From CAUZIB01 sp963578805 (GTDB lineage Bacteria > Acidobacteriota > Vicinamibacteria > Vicinamibacterales > UBA8438): a stretch of DNA of 64,000 bases. The notes beneath the pieces are model-generated. The model did not search any database. It was not told the DNA's origin and saw only the letters and a program-made list of their open reading frames with translations. This document shows positions 52,729 to 62,316 of this stretch, one piece after another. A program made the position numbers and the translations under genes. The DNA is taken from positions 59,498-123,497 of the forward strand of contig CAUZDY010000004.1 in the NCBI GenBank assembly GCA_963578805.1, given 5' to 3'. Position 1 is the stretch's first letter. Every line of letters starts with the position of its first letter.

Positions 52729-53559
52729 ATGTTAACGACACCTCTGCAGTCGCCTGGCGTGAAGTCGGTGCTTGTCCGGCGTCGCGGAGATCGACTCGAA
52801 CGTGACATGGTAGTGGTCGAAGAGCCACTCGAAATCCATGTAAACGGCCAACCACTCGTCGTCACGATGCGGACACCCGGACACGACGCAGAGCTGGCAG
52901 CCGGATTCCTCTTTGGCGAGGGCGTGCTCAACGATGCCATCGGACTCTCGTCGGTGCAGGTACAGCCAGGCAACGGTCAACGCGACACCCAAATACGAGT
53001 CGCTAACTTCTTAGGCGATACGGTCAATGTGACCCTGAAGGAGGACCCAGCTGAACCGAGTGTGGCCCTGGCCAAACGGGAGTTTCGGGCTACTGCGGCA
53101 TGCGGCGTTTGCGGCAAGACCGAGATAGGGGATCTGGATTCCGACCTGCCAGCGATCGTCCCGATGGAGGCAGATCCAGACTTCCTCGAAACACTGCCGG
53201 GTGCGCTTCGTCGTGCCCAAAAGCTGTTCGAGGCCACCGGCGGGATCCATGCGGCCGGGATCTTCAACCGCCACGGATCATTGCTCTGCAGTTACGAAGA
53301 CATCGGACGCCACAACGCCGTGGATAAGGCTGTGGGCCACTTCGTGCTCAAAAACGGGGTACCCCTCGCCGAGCATGTCCTTGTTGTCAGCGGTCGCGCC
53401 GGGTTCGAGCTCGTGCAGAAAGCACTCAAAGCCTCGATTCCGGTGATGGTGTCGGTCGGTGCCGCATCGAGTCTTGCTGTACAGATGGCTACCGACGCAG
53501 GCATGGCGCTCTACTCCTTCGCCGGACCCGGTCACGGAAACCTGCACGTCAAAGATTAA
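52729..53559 (+). CDS. fdhD: Formate dehydrogenase sulfurtransferase FdhD
   Basis: A 276-residue protein that transfers sulfur from IscS to the molybdenum cofactor of formate dehydrogenase. The catalytic pair is in TAACGVCGKTEIGDL (CxxC near residue 125). Other conserved parts are MRTPGHDAELAAGFLFGEGV, GGIHAAGIFNRHGSLL, YEDIGRHNAVDKAVGHFV and VSGRAGFELVQKA. It is divergent from fdnG with 156 bases between the starts. No ribosome site precedes ATG 52729. Confidence 0.95.
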   Translation: MLTTPLQSPGVKSVLVRRRGDRLERDMVVVEEPLEIHVNGQPLVVTMRTPGHDAELAAGFLFGEGVLNDAIGLSSVQVQPGNGQRDTQIRVANFLGDTVNVTLKEDPAEPSVALAKREFRATAACGVCGKTEIGDLDSDLPAIVPMEADPDFLETLPGALRRAQKLFEATGGIHAAGIFNRHGSLLCSYEDIGRHNAVDKAVGHFVLKNGVPLAEHVLVVSGRAGFELVQKALKASIPVMVSVGAASSLAVQMATDAGMALYSFAGPGHGNLHVKD

Positions 53560-53726
53560 TACCTCCCTTCGACCTCACGCCGGTGTCCAGTGGTCCGTTC
53601 TGTCTTTTTTTTGCTGGGCGATCCGGCCTAGACAGACAAGGGGCGGCCTCGGGACACCCTGAACATATATCGCGACCTTCGTAACGAAATTCGCAGCGGG
53701 CGATACGATAGCGTTACACTCTGTCT

Positions 53727-54563
53727 GTGACTCAGCTCGGAGATTTCCAAGTTAAGGAGCCGGCCGGTGGAGGCGGCGTCGAACAACCACGAGGGTGGAT
53801 TATTTCTGTCGCGGTCGTGGCACTGCTGGCGTTCGCGATCGGTGTGTACTGGTTCATTGGGCGGAGTGACGACGTACCACCAGTCGAAACAGTTGTCGAA
53901 GCTCCGCCTGACGTGATTCCTCCACCATCGGATCCCATCGAGCCTGAACCCGAACCGCCTAACGTCCCAGCTCTTGATGCAAGCGACGCCTTCGTTCGAG
54001 ACTTGGTTGCGGCGCTGTCCACTCACCCTGGACTGGCATCCTGGCTCGTCAGCGATGGTGTCGTTCGACGGTTCGTCGTCGTGGTCGATAACATTGCCGA
54101 CGGAACCAACCCCGCTCAGCACGTAATGTTCATGCGGCCTGATTCACGATTTACCACGACCGGTGACGGCGAGACGCTGCGCATCGACCCAAGAAATCAC
54201 GATCGATACGATCGGCACGCCCAGATCTTCGGGTCACTCGACACGCAGGGTTCGGCCGATCTGTTTCTCATGACGCAACCTCTAATCGATGAGGCGTACG
54301 TGGAGCTCGGAAATCCAGATCGTCCGTTCATGGGCACCCTGGAACGAGCCGTCATCAACCTGCTGAACGTCCCGATCGTCGAGAACCCGTCGACTTTGAT
54401 CGAGCATGCCCCATTCTTTCACTACACCGGCGAGCCGCTCCAATCGCTGTCGCCCTCCCAAAAACAGTTGCTCGCGATGGGCCCAGACAACGTCCGTATC
54501 GTGCAGGCCAAGTTACGTCAGATCGCCCTCGCGATCGGCATCCCCGATTCGCGGCTCCCGTAG
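53727..54563 (+). CDS. DUF3014 membrane-anchored protein
   Basis: A 278-residue protein. One membrane helix near the N-terminus (WIISVAVVALLAFAIGVYWF) and a Pro/Glu-rich linker (PPPSDPIEPEPEPP) precede the DUF3014 domain (SDAFVRDLVAALSTHPGLAS, RRFVVVVDNIADGTNP, LGNPDRPFMGTLERAV). Function is unknown. GTG 53727 lacks a ribosome site; TACGAT at 53703 could be a -10. Confidence 0.85.
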   Translation: MTQLGDFQVKEPAGGGGVEQPRGWIISVAVVALLAFAIGVYWFIGRSDDVPPVETVVEAPPDVIPPPSDPIEPEPEPPNVPALDASDAFVRDLVAALSTHPGLASWLVSDGVVRRFVVVVDNIADGTNPAQHVMFMRPDSRFTTTGDGETLRIDPRNHDRYDRHAQIFGSLDTQGSADLFLMTQPLIDEAYVELGNPDRPFMGTLERAVINLLNVPIVENPSTLIEHAPFFHYTGEPLQSLSPSQKQLLAMGPDNVRIVQAKLRQIALAIGIPDSRLP

Positions 54564-54780
54564 CGCGAGGAATCTGTAGGTCGGGACACACTTCGAGAGG
54601 TGAGGGTTATACCTCAGAAGGGCTGCATCGACCACCGGGAGAGACGATACCAGACCCCAGATCTTCGACTGTCCAAGACTCCAGACAGCCGACTCTGGAA
54701 TTACGCCCTGCGTCGGTACCTATGCAGTTCCGTATACCCCGCGGCGGTTCATCTCCGCGCAAATGATATCGTGTGATCAG

Positions 54781-56496
54781 ATGGTTCGAATCGCCCTATG
54801 CCAGACCAACCTCCCGGTTGGAGATCTCGACGGAAACGTCGAACGGATACGTTTACGGATCGACCAGGCGTCTGCTCAAGGCGCCGACCTGATCGTGTTT
54901 CCAGAGCTCTCTCTCACAGGCTACCCGCCGGAAGACCTGTTACTCAAACCCAGCTTCTCACAACGTGCGCATGATACGGTCCGCCGATTGTCCGCCGACA
55001 TCCATGATGCCGTCGTTTTGGTCGGATTTCCGTATCTGTCTGGCGACCTTTTCAACGGTGCCGCCGTGCTGGCTGAGGGTCAGGTGCGGTCGATTTACCG
55101 TAAGTGCCGTCTACCCAACTACTCAGTGTTCGACGAGCAACGGTATTTCGCGAACGGCAACCGGGGTCTCGTACTCGATCTGGGTGGCGTGAAGGTAGGT
55201 ATCACAATTTGCGAAGATCTCTGGTATCCGGGTGGGCCGGGGCAATGGGAGACTGTCGACGGTGGCGCCCAGCTGATCGTGAATCTCTCGGCGTCACCGT
55301 ATCACCGGGCGAAGGGTATCGAACGGGAACGTATGTTCGAAACTAGGTGTCTGGACTACAACTGCTTCCTTGCGTTCTGCAACGCCGTCGGCGGCCAAGA
55401 CGAGCTTGTCTTCGACGGACACAGCCTGGTCATGGACCCAAGCGGTGAGGTTCTGGCGCGAGGCCTTCAGTTCAAAGAGGACCTCGTCATGGCTGACATC
55501 GATGTCAACAGTGCATCGCGACGCCGCCTGCACGACCCAGGATGGCGACAGCACTTCCCGGTTCAGACGGACCGCGTCGATCAGGTTGCTCTTCCAACCC
55601 AGCTCGCTGATGCTCCGCCGTTAGAACGTCGGAAGCTCCCCACGTTGCTGGAACCGGAGGTCGAAGTGTATCGAGCGCTGGTCTTGGGAACCGGTGACTA
55701 CTTTCGAAAGAACGGATTTAACAAGGCTGTTCTCGGCCTTTCAGGTGGTATCGACTCGGCGCTCTCGCTAGTTGTTGCCGCCGAGGCTCTCGGCCCGGAG
55801 TCGATCACGGCGATCGCGATGCCATCACGCTACACCTCGGCTGTCAATCGCGAGGACGCTGCCGAACTGGCTAGTCGACTAGGTGTCACGCTTCTAGAGG
55901 CACCAATCCACGAAGTCGTCGCAGCCTACGAAGTGGCTCTGGCACCGTTTTTCGGTAAGACGGAGCCGGACGTAGCGGAGGAGAACCTGCAGGCTCGGAT
56001 CCGCGGAAATCTCCTAATGGCGCTGTCGAACAAGTTCTCGTGGCTAGTCCTGACCACCGGAAACAAGAGTGAAATGAGTGTTGGATACGCCACCCTCTAC
56101 GGTGACATGGCGGGCGGATTCTCAGTACTTAAGGACGTGCTTAAGACCTGGGTGTACCGGGTTGCGGAGTGGTGTAACCGTGAGCGTGAGGTTATTCCGC
56201 GTCGAATCATCGACAAAGCGCCCTCAGCGGAACTGCGTGACAACCAGCTCGACACCGACAGCCTCCCCCCTTATGACACGCTGGATGCAATTCTGCAGGC
56301 TTATGTCGAGAACGACCGCACGCCGGTTGAGATCGAGAGACTGGGCTTCGAGCCTGCCCTAGTCAGACGGATTGTCGACATGGTGGACAGGTCGGAATAC
56401 AAGCGCCGTCAGGCGCCGCCCGGTGTCCGGATCACGACTCGCGCCTTTGGTAAGGACCGCAGGCTCCCGATCACGAACAAGTTCAGGGCCGAGTAA
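54781..56496 (+). CDS. nadE: Glutamine-dependent NAD+ synthetase
   Basis: A 571-residue two-domain enzyme. The N-terminal glutaminase (nitrilase fold) has the triad Glu in FPELSLTGYPPEDLL, Lys in YRKCRLPNYSVF and Cys in VGITICEDLWYPGGPG. The C-terminal synthetase has the PP-loop VLGLSGGIDSALSLVVAAEA and TGNKSEMSVGYATLYGDMAG. It makes NAD+ from deamido-NAD+, ATP and glutamine. ATG 54781 is the family-like start; ATG 54763 would add six residues. Confidence 0.95.
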   Translation: MVRIALCQTNLPVGDLDGNVERIRLRIDQASAQGADLIVFPELSLTGYPPEDLLLKPSFSQRAHDTVRRLSADIHDAVVLVGFPYLSGDLFNGAAVLAEGQVRSIYRKCRLPNYSVFDEQRYFANGNRGLVLDLGGVKVGITICEDLWYPGGPGQWETVDGGAQLIVNLSASPYHRAKGIERERMFETRCLDYNCFLAFCNAVGGQDELVFDGHSLVMDPSGEVLARGLQFKEDLVMADIDVNSASRRRLHDPGWRQHFPVQTDRVDQVALPTQLADAPPLERRKLPTLLEPEVEVYRALVLGTGDYFRKNGFNKAVLGLSGGIDSALSLVVAAEALGPESITAIAMPSRYTSAVNREDAAELASRLGVTLLEAPIHEVVAAYEVALAPFFGKTEPDVAEENLQARIRGNLLMALSNKFSWLVLTTGNKSEMSVGYATLYGDMAGGFSVLKDVLKTWVYRVAEWCNREREVIPRRIIDKAPSAELRDNQLDTDSLPPYDTLDAILQAYVENDRTPVEIERLGFEPALVRRIVDMVDRSEYKRRQAPPGVRITTRAFGKDRRLPITNKFRAE

Positions 56497-56694
56497 CGTC
56501 CTCAGTCTCCTCCAGCTCAATCATCTTCGAACTCAACATCTTACGGCGGTGCACTTATACGCGGCAACATGCACCGGCGCAACCAGCAATCTTCGATTTC
56601 ACTGGTAAGGATGGTAAGGTCAATCGATGCATATTTCCGCAATGCGCCTGGTCTCAATTTTATCCTCATCGCCACGCACGCAGGTCAGCACGTC

Positions 56695-57651
56695 ATGACC
56701 TCTGGGCAGGCTCCCACCACCGACGACCGGAACCCTATTCGCCGCATCCAGGAAATCTACAAGGGAAAACGTGGGCGTGGACAGCCGGTCATCTCGATCG
56801 AGCTATTTCCGCCGAAAACGCCGCGTGCGGCGGACAGCCTGTTCGAGAAGGCGCTGCCCAGGCTGGCGACAGCCAAGCCGGACTTCTTCTCAGTGACCTA
56901 CGGCGCCGGTGGAGGCACTCGGGACAAGACTCTGGAAGTGGTTGACCACATCCAGCGCAACCATGGCATCACAGGAATGGCTCACCTCACGTGTCTCGGT
57001 TCGACGAAGGACGAGGTTGCTCAGTTTCTCACCGATGCCAGTAGCCTGGATATCCTGAACATCCTCGCACTTCGCGGTGACCCGCCGCGCGGGCTACCAG
57101 ACGTTGCTCCACCCGACGACGGGTTCGAGTACTCGTTCCAACTCATCGACTTCATCCAGAGCCACGGTGACTTTTCTATCGGCGCAGCCGGTTTTCCAGA
57201 ATGCCACGTCGCCTGCACCGAGGGCCGACATGTCGACTGGCAGCGTGTAAAGAACAAGCTGGACCATGGCGCCGAGTTCATCCTGACTCAGTTGTTCTTT
57301 TCCAACGCCCACTACTTCGAATTCCTTGAGTACATGACCGGCACGCTCGGTGTGTCAGCGCCGGTCATACCGGGCATCCTTCCTATCCTCAGTACCGAGC
57401 AGATCAGACGCTTCACGGCAATCTGTGGGATTACGTTGCCCGCCGAGCTCGAGAGCCGTCTGGACGCGTTCGGTGACGACGTCGACGCAGTGCGAGATTT
57501 CGGGATCGAGTTCGCTACTCACCAGTGCGAAGAGCTACTGAAGGGAGGAGCCCCTGGCCTGCACCTGTACTCGCTCAACCAGTCCAGATCTTGCCTTGCG
57601 ATCCTGAAGAACCTAGGGCTACGGGCTAAGCCGAAGGTCGAGAGTTATTAG
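56695..57651 (+). CDS. metF: Methylenetetrahydrofolate reductase
   Basis: A 318-residue flavoenzyme that makes 5-methyl-THF for methionine synthesis. The TIM barrel shows ISIELFPPKTPRAADSLFEK (catalytic Glu), DFFSVTYGAGGGTRDKTLEV, ILALRGDPPRGLPD, IGAAGFPECHVACTEGRHVD and LTQLFFSNAHYFEFL. ATG 56695 is chosen; the frame extends upstream to 56569 without family similarity. The upstream 198 bases hold no riboswitch that I can identify. Confidence 0.95.
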   Translation: MTSGQAPTTDDRNPIRRIQEIYKGKRGRGQPVISIELFPPKTPRAADSLFEKALPRLATAKPDFFSVTYGAGGGTRDKTLEVVDHIQRNHGITGMAHLTCLGSTKDEVAQFLTDASSLDILNILALRGDPPRGLPDVAPPDDGFEYSFQLIDFIQSHGDFSIGAAGFPECHVACTEGRHVDWQRVKNKLDHGAEFILTQLFFSNAHYFEFLEYMTGTLGVSAPVIPGILPILSTEQIRRFTAICGITLPAELESRLDAFGDDVDAVRDFGIEFATHQCEELLKGGAPGLHLYSLNQSRSCLAILKNLGLRAKPKVESY

Positions 57652-57710
57652 ACGTGAGTAGTGAAAGGTCTTTAGTTGAAGGTCTGAACGACTCCGGACC
57701 TACGACTCGG

Positions 57711-57899
57711 CTAACTGCGCTCCATCCACTCGACGAACTTCGAGGAGGGAGATTCGACGATCATCACACGGATGACCCGCTGATGCTCATGCATTAGCTG
57801 CTTCGCAGCATCTCGGGCCGCATCGACGGTGGTGTAGCTGCTAGCTATGGCTGGCGAGTTGACCGAACCACCCCTCACCGTACTGACGAGCTTAAACAT
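57711..57899 (-). CDS. Small conserved-looking hypothetical protein
   Basis: A 62-residue soluble protein (YTTVDAARDAAKQLMHEHQR then VIRVMIVESPSSKFVEWMER) with an alpha/beta pattern. No known family. ATG 57899 has no clear ribosome site. Codon use resembles neighbours. Confidence 0.5.
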   Translation of the reverse strand: MFKLVSTVRGGSVNSPAIASSYTTVDAARDAAKQLMHEHQRVIRVMIVESPSSKFVEWMERS

Positions 57900-58090
57900 T
57901 GTGAAACAGATACCTCCGCTCGCCAGATTATATCACCTGAGCGAACAAGAGCCGGGTGTATCAAGTGTCTCGGATCGTCGGGGATCTGAGGTCAAGATGC
58001 CCCCCGGTCAAGACCCGCTGAGTCTGGGCGGGTCGATGCGTCGCCCCAGGCGAAATGGAGCGCCAGGGTTTGTAGATCTAACTGCACACA

Positions 58091-59137
58091 CTAGTTGTTC
58101 GAGAGTGCCGCTTCGCCGATGCTGCTACCTAGAACCAGGTCAACGACCGCCCCGTAACTCGCGATGCCCTCCTCGATGCGGTTCGCTCGGAGATACCGAT
58201 CATATACACGATTGGCGTTATTTCTGACGACCGGCACCACCTGTGAGGCTCGGTCGTAGACCGCGCGGAAGTCAGCGGTCGGCCCCGGGTCCAGCTCCTG
58301 CCACAGCTCCGTCTGCAGATCGGGATCAAGGTGCCGCAAGAGGTGTGGAAAGAGAAACACCCATACGCTGTATCGTGAGGCCTCGTCCCCAGACAAGCAG
58401 GTCAACCAGCCCACAAAACTCGCCTCGGACTCATTCGCGTAGCCAGCCAGATGAGCCCATTCGTGAGCCACCACGAACGGGCGTTCGAACGGCAATACGG
58501 TCGCATTGACCAATACCTCGAGAGAAAACGGACTAATCATGCCGTCAACTCCGGCACGCTGGAAGTACGGTGTCAATAGGGTTAGCTTTGGCAGGCCGGC
58601 CACGGCGGTCCGACGAACACCGAGATCTTGTTGGACCTGCTCGAACGCCGGACCGAGACGCGCCGGAAGCTCGCCTAGGTCTGGCCAAGGCCTGGCATGG
58701 GCCTCTGAATGTAGGGCGTTGAGACGCCCTACCGTATCATGGGCGAGCACGGTCAACGCCTCGGCGTTGACACGCCAGGGTTTGTAATCGAGCTTCATGG
58801 TGAGCGCTTCACGGCGGTAGTTGAGTCCCCAGAACAACAGAAAGACCAGATACACCCCGGCCGCCAGGGCGATGGTGTTGAGACCCATCTGCCGGGCCGC
58901 CAGCCATCGACTTCCGGGCGCTGTACGATGTAGAGTGCGTCCCCACCACCATGGCAATCCGACGACGGCAGCAACGAAGACAACGTCAAACAGCGCAATA
59001 CTCGTCAGGCTCGAAATAGGCGTCAATAGGTTCTGAGAGATAAGATATACCTGGCGCGAATACACCGCCTCGACCCATGCGCTTGGCGTGGGAACAACGG
59101 CGAGTGTCGCCGCCAACCCTATCAATAGCAGTCGCAT
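58091..59137 (-). CDS. DUF3810 membrane protein with HExxH motif
   Basis: A 348-residue protein. Three membrane helices (LLLIGLAATLAVVPTPSAWV, ALFDVVFVAAVVGLPWWWG, LNTIALAAGVYLVFLLFWGL) are followed by a domain carrying the zinc-peptidase-like motif VAHEWAHLAGYANESEAS, with a downstream Glu in the same segment. DUF3810 has no proven activity. ATG 59137 is the start of the first helix; the frame to 59224 overlaps the ABC ATPase gene. It lies 46 bases downstream of that gene. Confidence 0.82.
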   Translation of the reverse strand: MRLLLIGLAATLAVVPTPSAWVEAVYSRQVYLISQNLLTPISSLTSIALFDVVFVAAVVGLPWWWGRTLHRTAPGSRWLAARQMGLNTIALAAGVYLVFLLFWGLNYRREALTMKLDYKPWRVNAEALTVLAHDTVGRLNALHSEAHARPWPDLGELPARLGPAFEQVQQDLGVRRTAVAGLPKLTLLTPYFQRAGVDGMISPFSLEVLVNATVLPFERPFVVAHEWAHLAGYANESEASFVGWLTCLSGDEASRYSVWVFLFPHLLRHLDPDLQTELWQELDPGPTADFRAVYDRASQVVPVVRNNANRVYDRYLRANRIEEGIASYGAVVDLVLGSSIGEAALSNN

Positions 59138-59183
59138 CTGCGTTTTAGTAGTTGTGGCCAGAAGTCTAGCTCTTGAGAGAGCC

Positions 59184-60068
59184 CTACCGCACGACAAGCC
59201 GGTCCCCGGGGGCATCGAAGACATGCAAGTGCTTTGGAGTCATCGTAACCGCAACTTGGTCGCCCACCCGATATCTGCTCTCCCGATCCTCACGGGCGAT
59301 GAAGTCTCCACCGTCGACGTGCACTTCAATGACCGTCCTGGTGTGACTAGACTCCACCCGGGTCACTCTCCCCCGCCAGCCGGCCGTCGGATCACGTTCC
59401 AACCTGACATGCTCTGGACGAACGCCCAGAAAAACGTCCCGCACATATTCCTCTGTGACAACCCCGTTAAGCTGTAACGCGCGAGGACCGATCTCCACGG
59501 CTGCACCGTCCTTTTCCAAAATACCTGGCACGACGTTCATTGGAGGATTGCCAAAAAATCTCGCCACGACGATGTTCGCTGGCCGTTCGAAGACATCCTC
59601 GGGTGTACCAACTTGGTACACGGCCCCGTTTTTGAGTACCGCGATCCGGTCAGACAGCGCCAGAGCCTCAGTCTCGTCTGCGGTTGCACAGATGAATGTC
59701 GTCCCCAATTGCGCGTGGAGGCGCTTCAACTCTTCGACGGTGGACGCCCGTAGAGACGGCTCAATATGTGACGTTGGCCCGTCAAACAGCGCGACCGCGT
59801 GAGCACCGGGGTCAAGTCGACCTTTCGGTGTGACAATCACGATATCGCGAGCGCCTGGATCCATGTCGTTGATTACGCGGTCACCTAAGGTGAGCGTACC
59901 CGAGGATGGCGCCTCGACCCCCGCAATCACCTTGAGCACGGTCGACTTTCCACTGTTAGGAGGCCCAGCGAACGTGAAGATTTCACCAGATTCGATCGTG
60001 AGCGTCGGAATGTCGAATGCCGTGATATTGCCAAACGTCTTGGTGAGATGCTCGAATCGTAGCTGCAT
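59184..60068 (-). CDS. Degenerate MalK/UgpC-like ABC ATPase lacking the signature domain
   Basis: A 294-residue protein. Walker A GPPNSGKST lies near residue 36 and the C-terminal TOBE domain (LGVRPEHVRLERDPTAGWRG) is normal for sugar-importer ATPases. In between about 50-60 residues are missing: there is no Q-loop Gln, no helical domain and no LSGGQ. The Walker B equivalent reads VALFDGPTSHIEPSLR, with Gly in place of the catalytic Glu. The switch region ICATADETEALALSDRI has Ala instead of His. ATP binding may remain, but hydrolysis by the usual mechanism should not. No permease is encoded nearby. Confidence 0.8.
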   Translation of the reverse strand: MQLRFEHLTKTFGNITAFDIPTLTIESGEIFTFAGPPNSGKSTVLKVIAGVEAPSSGTLTLGDRVINDMDPGARDIVIVTPKGRLDPGAHAVALFDGPTSHIEPSLRASTVEELKRLHAQLGTTFICATADETEALALSDRIAVLKNGAVYQVGTPEDVFERPANIVVARFFGNPPMNVVPGILEKDGAAVEIGPRALQLNGVVTEEYVRDVFLGVRPEHVRLERDPTAGWRGRVTRVESSHTRTVIEVHVDGGDFIAREDRESRYRVGDQVAVTMTPKHLHVFDAPGDRLVVR

Positions 60069-60144
60069 GAGAACAGCATAACAGCCCTAGGGAACGTCAC
60101 TCAGGTTGTCGACGGACCACGGCGGGCTGGCATAAACTGCTCGT

Positions 60145-62241
60145 ATGCCCGAGCATATCGACCACCTGCAATGGGGGAAATCGACGATTGACACCACGTG
60201 CTCGCTCGACTGCCCGGACTCTTGTAGTCTTGCGGTCGATGTCGAACAAGGTCAGATCGTCACCATCAACGGGTCTCATCGACACGACGTCACAGACGGA
60301 TTTATTTGCGCGAAAGTCCGCCGATTCGATGATCGGGTCTACGGCGAAGACCGTCTGCACCACCCCGGCGTGCGCCAAGGCCCCAAAGGCCACGGCCAGT
60401 TCAAGAAAGTCACTTGGGACTTTGCGCTCGACCTGATTGCCGAGCGGATGAGAGAGATCCGCGATCGGCATGGCGCCGAGGCCATTCTGCCGTTCTCGTA
60501 CGGAGGGTCGAACGGCCTCGTATCGCAGGATACGGCAGACGCACAGCTCTTTAGACGCTTCGGCACGGCCCGACTTGCTCGTACCGTCTGCGCCGCGCCG
60601 ACGACAAGCGTTAGTCGAGCAATGTATGGACGGATGCCAGGGGTGTCATACGCGGACTATCGCCACGCGCGTCTCGTCGTGGTGTGGGGCGCGAACCCGT
60701 CGACGTCAGGCATCCACCTGCTTCCTCATATTCGGGCCGCGATGGAAGCCGGCGCCGCTTTGGTCGTGATCGATCCAAGACGGACGAGTCTCGCCAAACA
60801 AGCCGACATTCATCTTCAGGTACGCCCCGGTACTGATGTCGCGGTGGCCATGTCCATACATCGGTTTCTCTTCGAGAACGGATTCGAAGATGAGCAATTT
60901 CTCGCGGCCCATACCCGCGGCAGCGATCGGCTACGAGAACGCGTCGTCGACTGGACCTTCGACCGCGCCGCAACTGTGGCTGCTATTGACCCGGCGCTCC
61001 TCGAACAGGTAGCGGAGATGTACGCGGAAATATCACCGGCTGTGATCCGGTGTGGCTGGGGGCTTGAGCGAAACCGTAACGGTGGCAACGCCGCTCTGGC
61101 GGTCCTCGCCCTCCCGGCTGTCGCCGGTAAGTTCGGCGTGAGGGGAGGTGGTTTCACCATGAGTAACTCGGGGGCCTGGCGGGTTGATACCGATTCCGTT
61201 ATAGACGTTCCGGAACCGTCAACGCGCCTGGTTAATATGAATCGGCTCGGGCGTGTGCTCACCGATGACACCGACCCGCCTGTCCAGATGCTGTTCGTCT
61301 ACAACTGCAATCCGGCAACGACGATGCCTGAACAGAATCGAGTCTTACAAGGACTCCAGCGTGAAGACCTCTTCACGGTCGTCTTCGATCAGGTTCTGAC
61401 CGACACCGCACGATGGGCTGACGTCGTCCTTCCGGCTACGACATTCCTCGAACATTACGACCTGAAACCAGCCTATGGTCCGATCAGTTTACAACTGGTC
61501 CAGCCAGTGATCGAACCGGTTGGAGACTCCCGTTCTAACCTTGAAGTATTTGCTGATCTGGCGAAGCGTCTTGAAATCGAGGTTCACCCACTACTCCAGA
61601 CCGACCCGGAAGCGGTGGTACATGTGGCGGCTGCGCTACCCGACACTGTGCGGGATAGCCTGGCAACCTCTGGGATCGCAACACCGGAGTGCCCGACGCT
61701 ACCAATTCAGTTGGTCGATGTCTTCCCACGCACCTCCGACGGAAAAATTGACCTGTTTCCGGATGCGCTTGACTCGGAAGCGCCGGCTGGAATCTACGCA
61801 TATCGGGGGGAGACCGCCGCTGAAACGTACCCACTCGTGCTACTTTCGCCAGCCACTTCTAAAACGATCACCTCCACGCTGGGCGAGCTCCGAACACGCC
61901 TCGCCTCGCTCGAAATGCATCCTGACGACGCCAAAGCTCGAGACCTGAGCACAGATGATACTGTTCGAGTATTCAACGATCTCGGCGAAATCCACTGTCC
62001 CGTTCGACTGAACCCTGACATGAAGCGGGGCACTGTTGGAATACCGAAAGGATTGTGGAAGAAGAGCACGATGAACGGGTCTACGGCGAATGCGCTCGTG
62101 GCCGATTCGCCAACCGATCTCGGTGGCGGCGCCTGTTTCAATGACGCGCGCGTCGAAGTCGCACGAGTCGTGACCGCCGAGCTGGGCAACCACCACATCG
62201 CTCTGTGGCCAACCGGGAGAGCCACAGAGGGCGTACACTAG
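60145..62241 (+). CDS. Molybdopterin oxidoreductase, DMSO reductase superfamily
   Basis: A 698-residue enzyme with no Tat signal, so cytoplasmic. The N-terminal cluster site is CSLDCPDSC (Cys pattern C-x3-C-x3-C) with the fourth Cys in DGFICAK. The MGD-binding regions VVWGANPSTSGIHLLPHIRA, RPGTDVAVAMSIHRFLFENG and YNCNPATTMPEQNRVLQGL are present, and the C-terminal cap SPATSKTITSTLGE and FNDLGEIHCPVRL completes it. The Mo-ligand region reads VCAAPTTSVSRAMYG. The substrate is unknown; the closest general type is the formate dehydrogenase/anaerobic dehydrogenase group. ATG 60145 has no ribosome site. Confidence 0.88.
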   Translation: MPEHIDHLQWGKSTIDTTCSLDCPDSCSLAVDVEQGQIVTINGSHRHDVTDGFICAKVRRFDDRVYGEDRLHHPGVRQGPKGHGQFKKVTWDFALDLIAERMREIRDRHGAEAILPFSYGGSNGLVSQDTADAQLFRRFGTARLARTVCAAPTTSVSRAMYGRMPGVSYADYRHARLVVVWGANPSTSGIHLLPHIRAAMEAGAALVVIDPRRTSLAKQADIHLQVRPGTDVAVAMSIHRFLFENGFEDEQFLAAHTRGSDRLRERVVDWTFDRAATVAAIDPALLEQVAEMYAEISPAVIRCGWGLERNRNGGNAALAVLALPAVAGKFGVRGGGFTMSNSGAWRVDTDSVIDVPEPSTRLVNMNRLGRVLTDDTDPPVQMLFVYNCNPATTMPEQNRVLQGLQREDLFTVVFDQVLTDTARWADVVLPATTFLEHYDLKPAYGPISLQLVQPVIEPVGDSRSNLEVFADLAKRLEIEVHPLLQTDPEAVVHVAAALPDTVRDSLATSGIATPECPTLPIQLVDVFPRTSDGKIDLFPDALDSEAPAGIYAYRGETAAETYPLVLLSPATSKTITSTLGELRTRLASLEMHPDDAKARDLSTDDTVRVFNDLGEIHCPVRLNPDMKRGTVGIPKGLWKKSTMNGSTANALVADSPTDLGGGACFNDARVEVARVVTAELGNHHIALWPTGRATEGVH

Positions 62242-62316
62242 TGGCCTCAAGGGGTCAGGGAACCGAACCAGCTCGCTTACCCAGAACTACTTGCAGTCGC
62301 AAGGCAGGAGAGAACA

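Noticed and set aside
56497..56694. SAM or SAH riboswitch upstream of metF
   Set aside because: No conserved core of the known SAM or SAH riboswitch classes could be recognised by eye; covariance-model search would decide.
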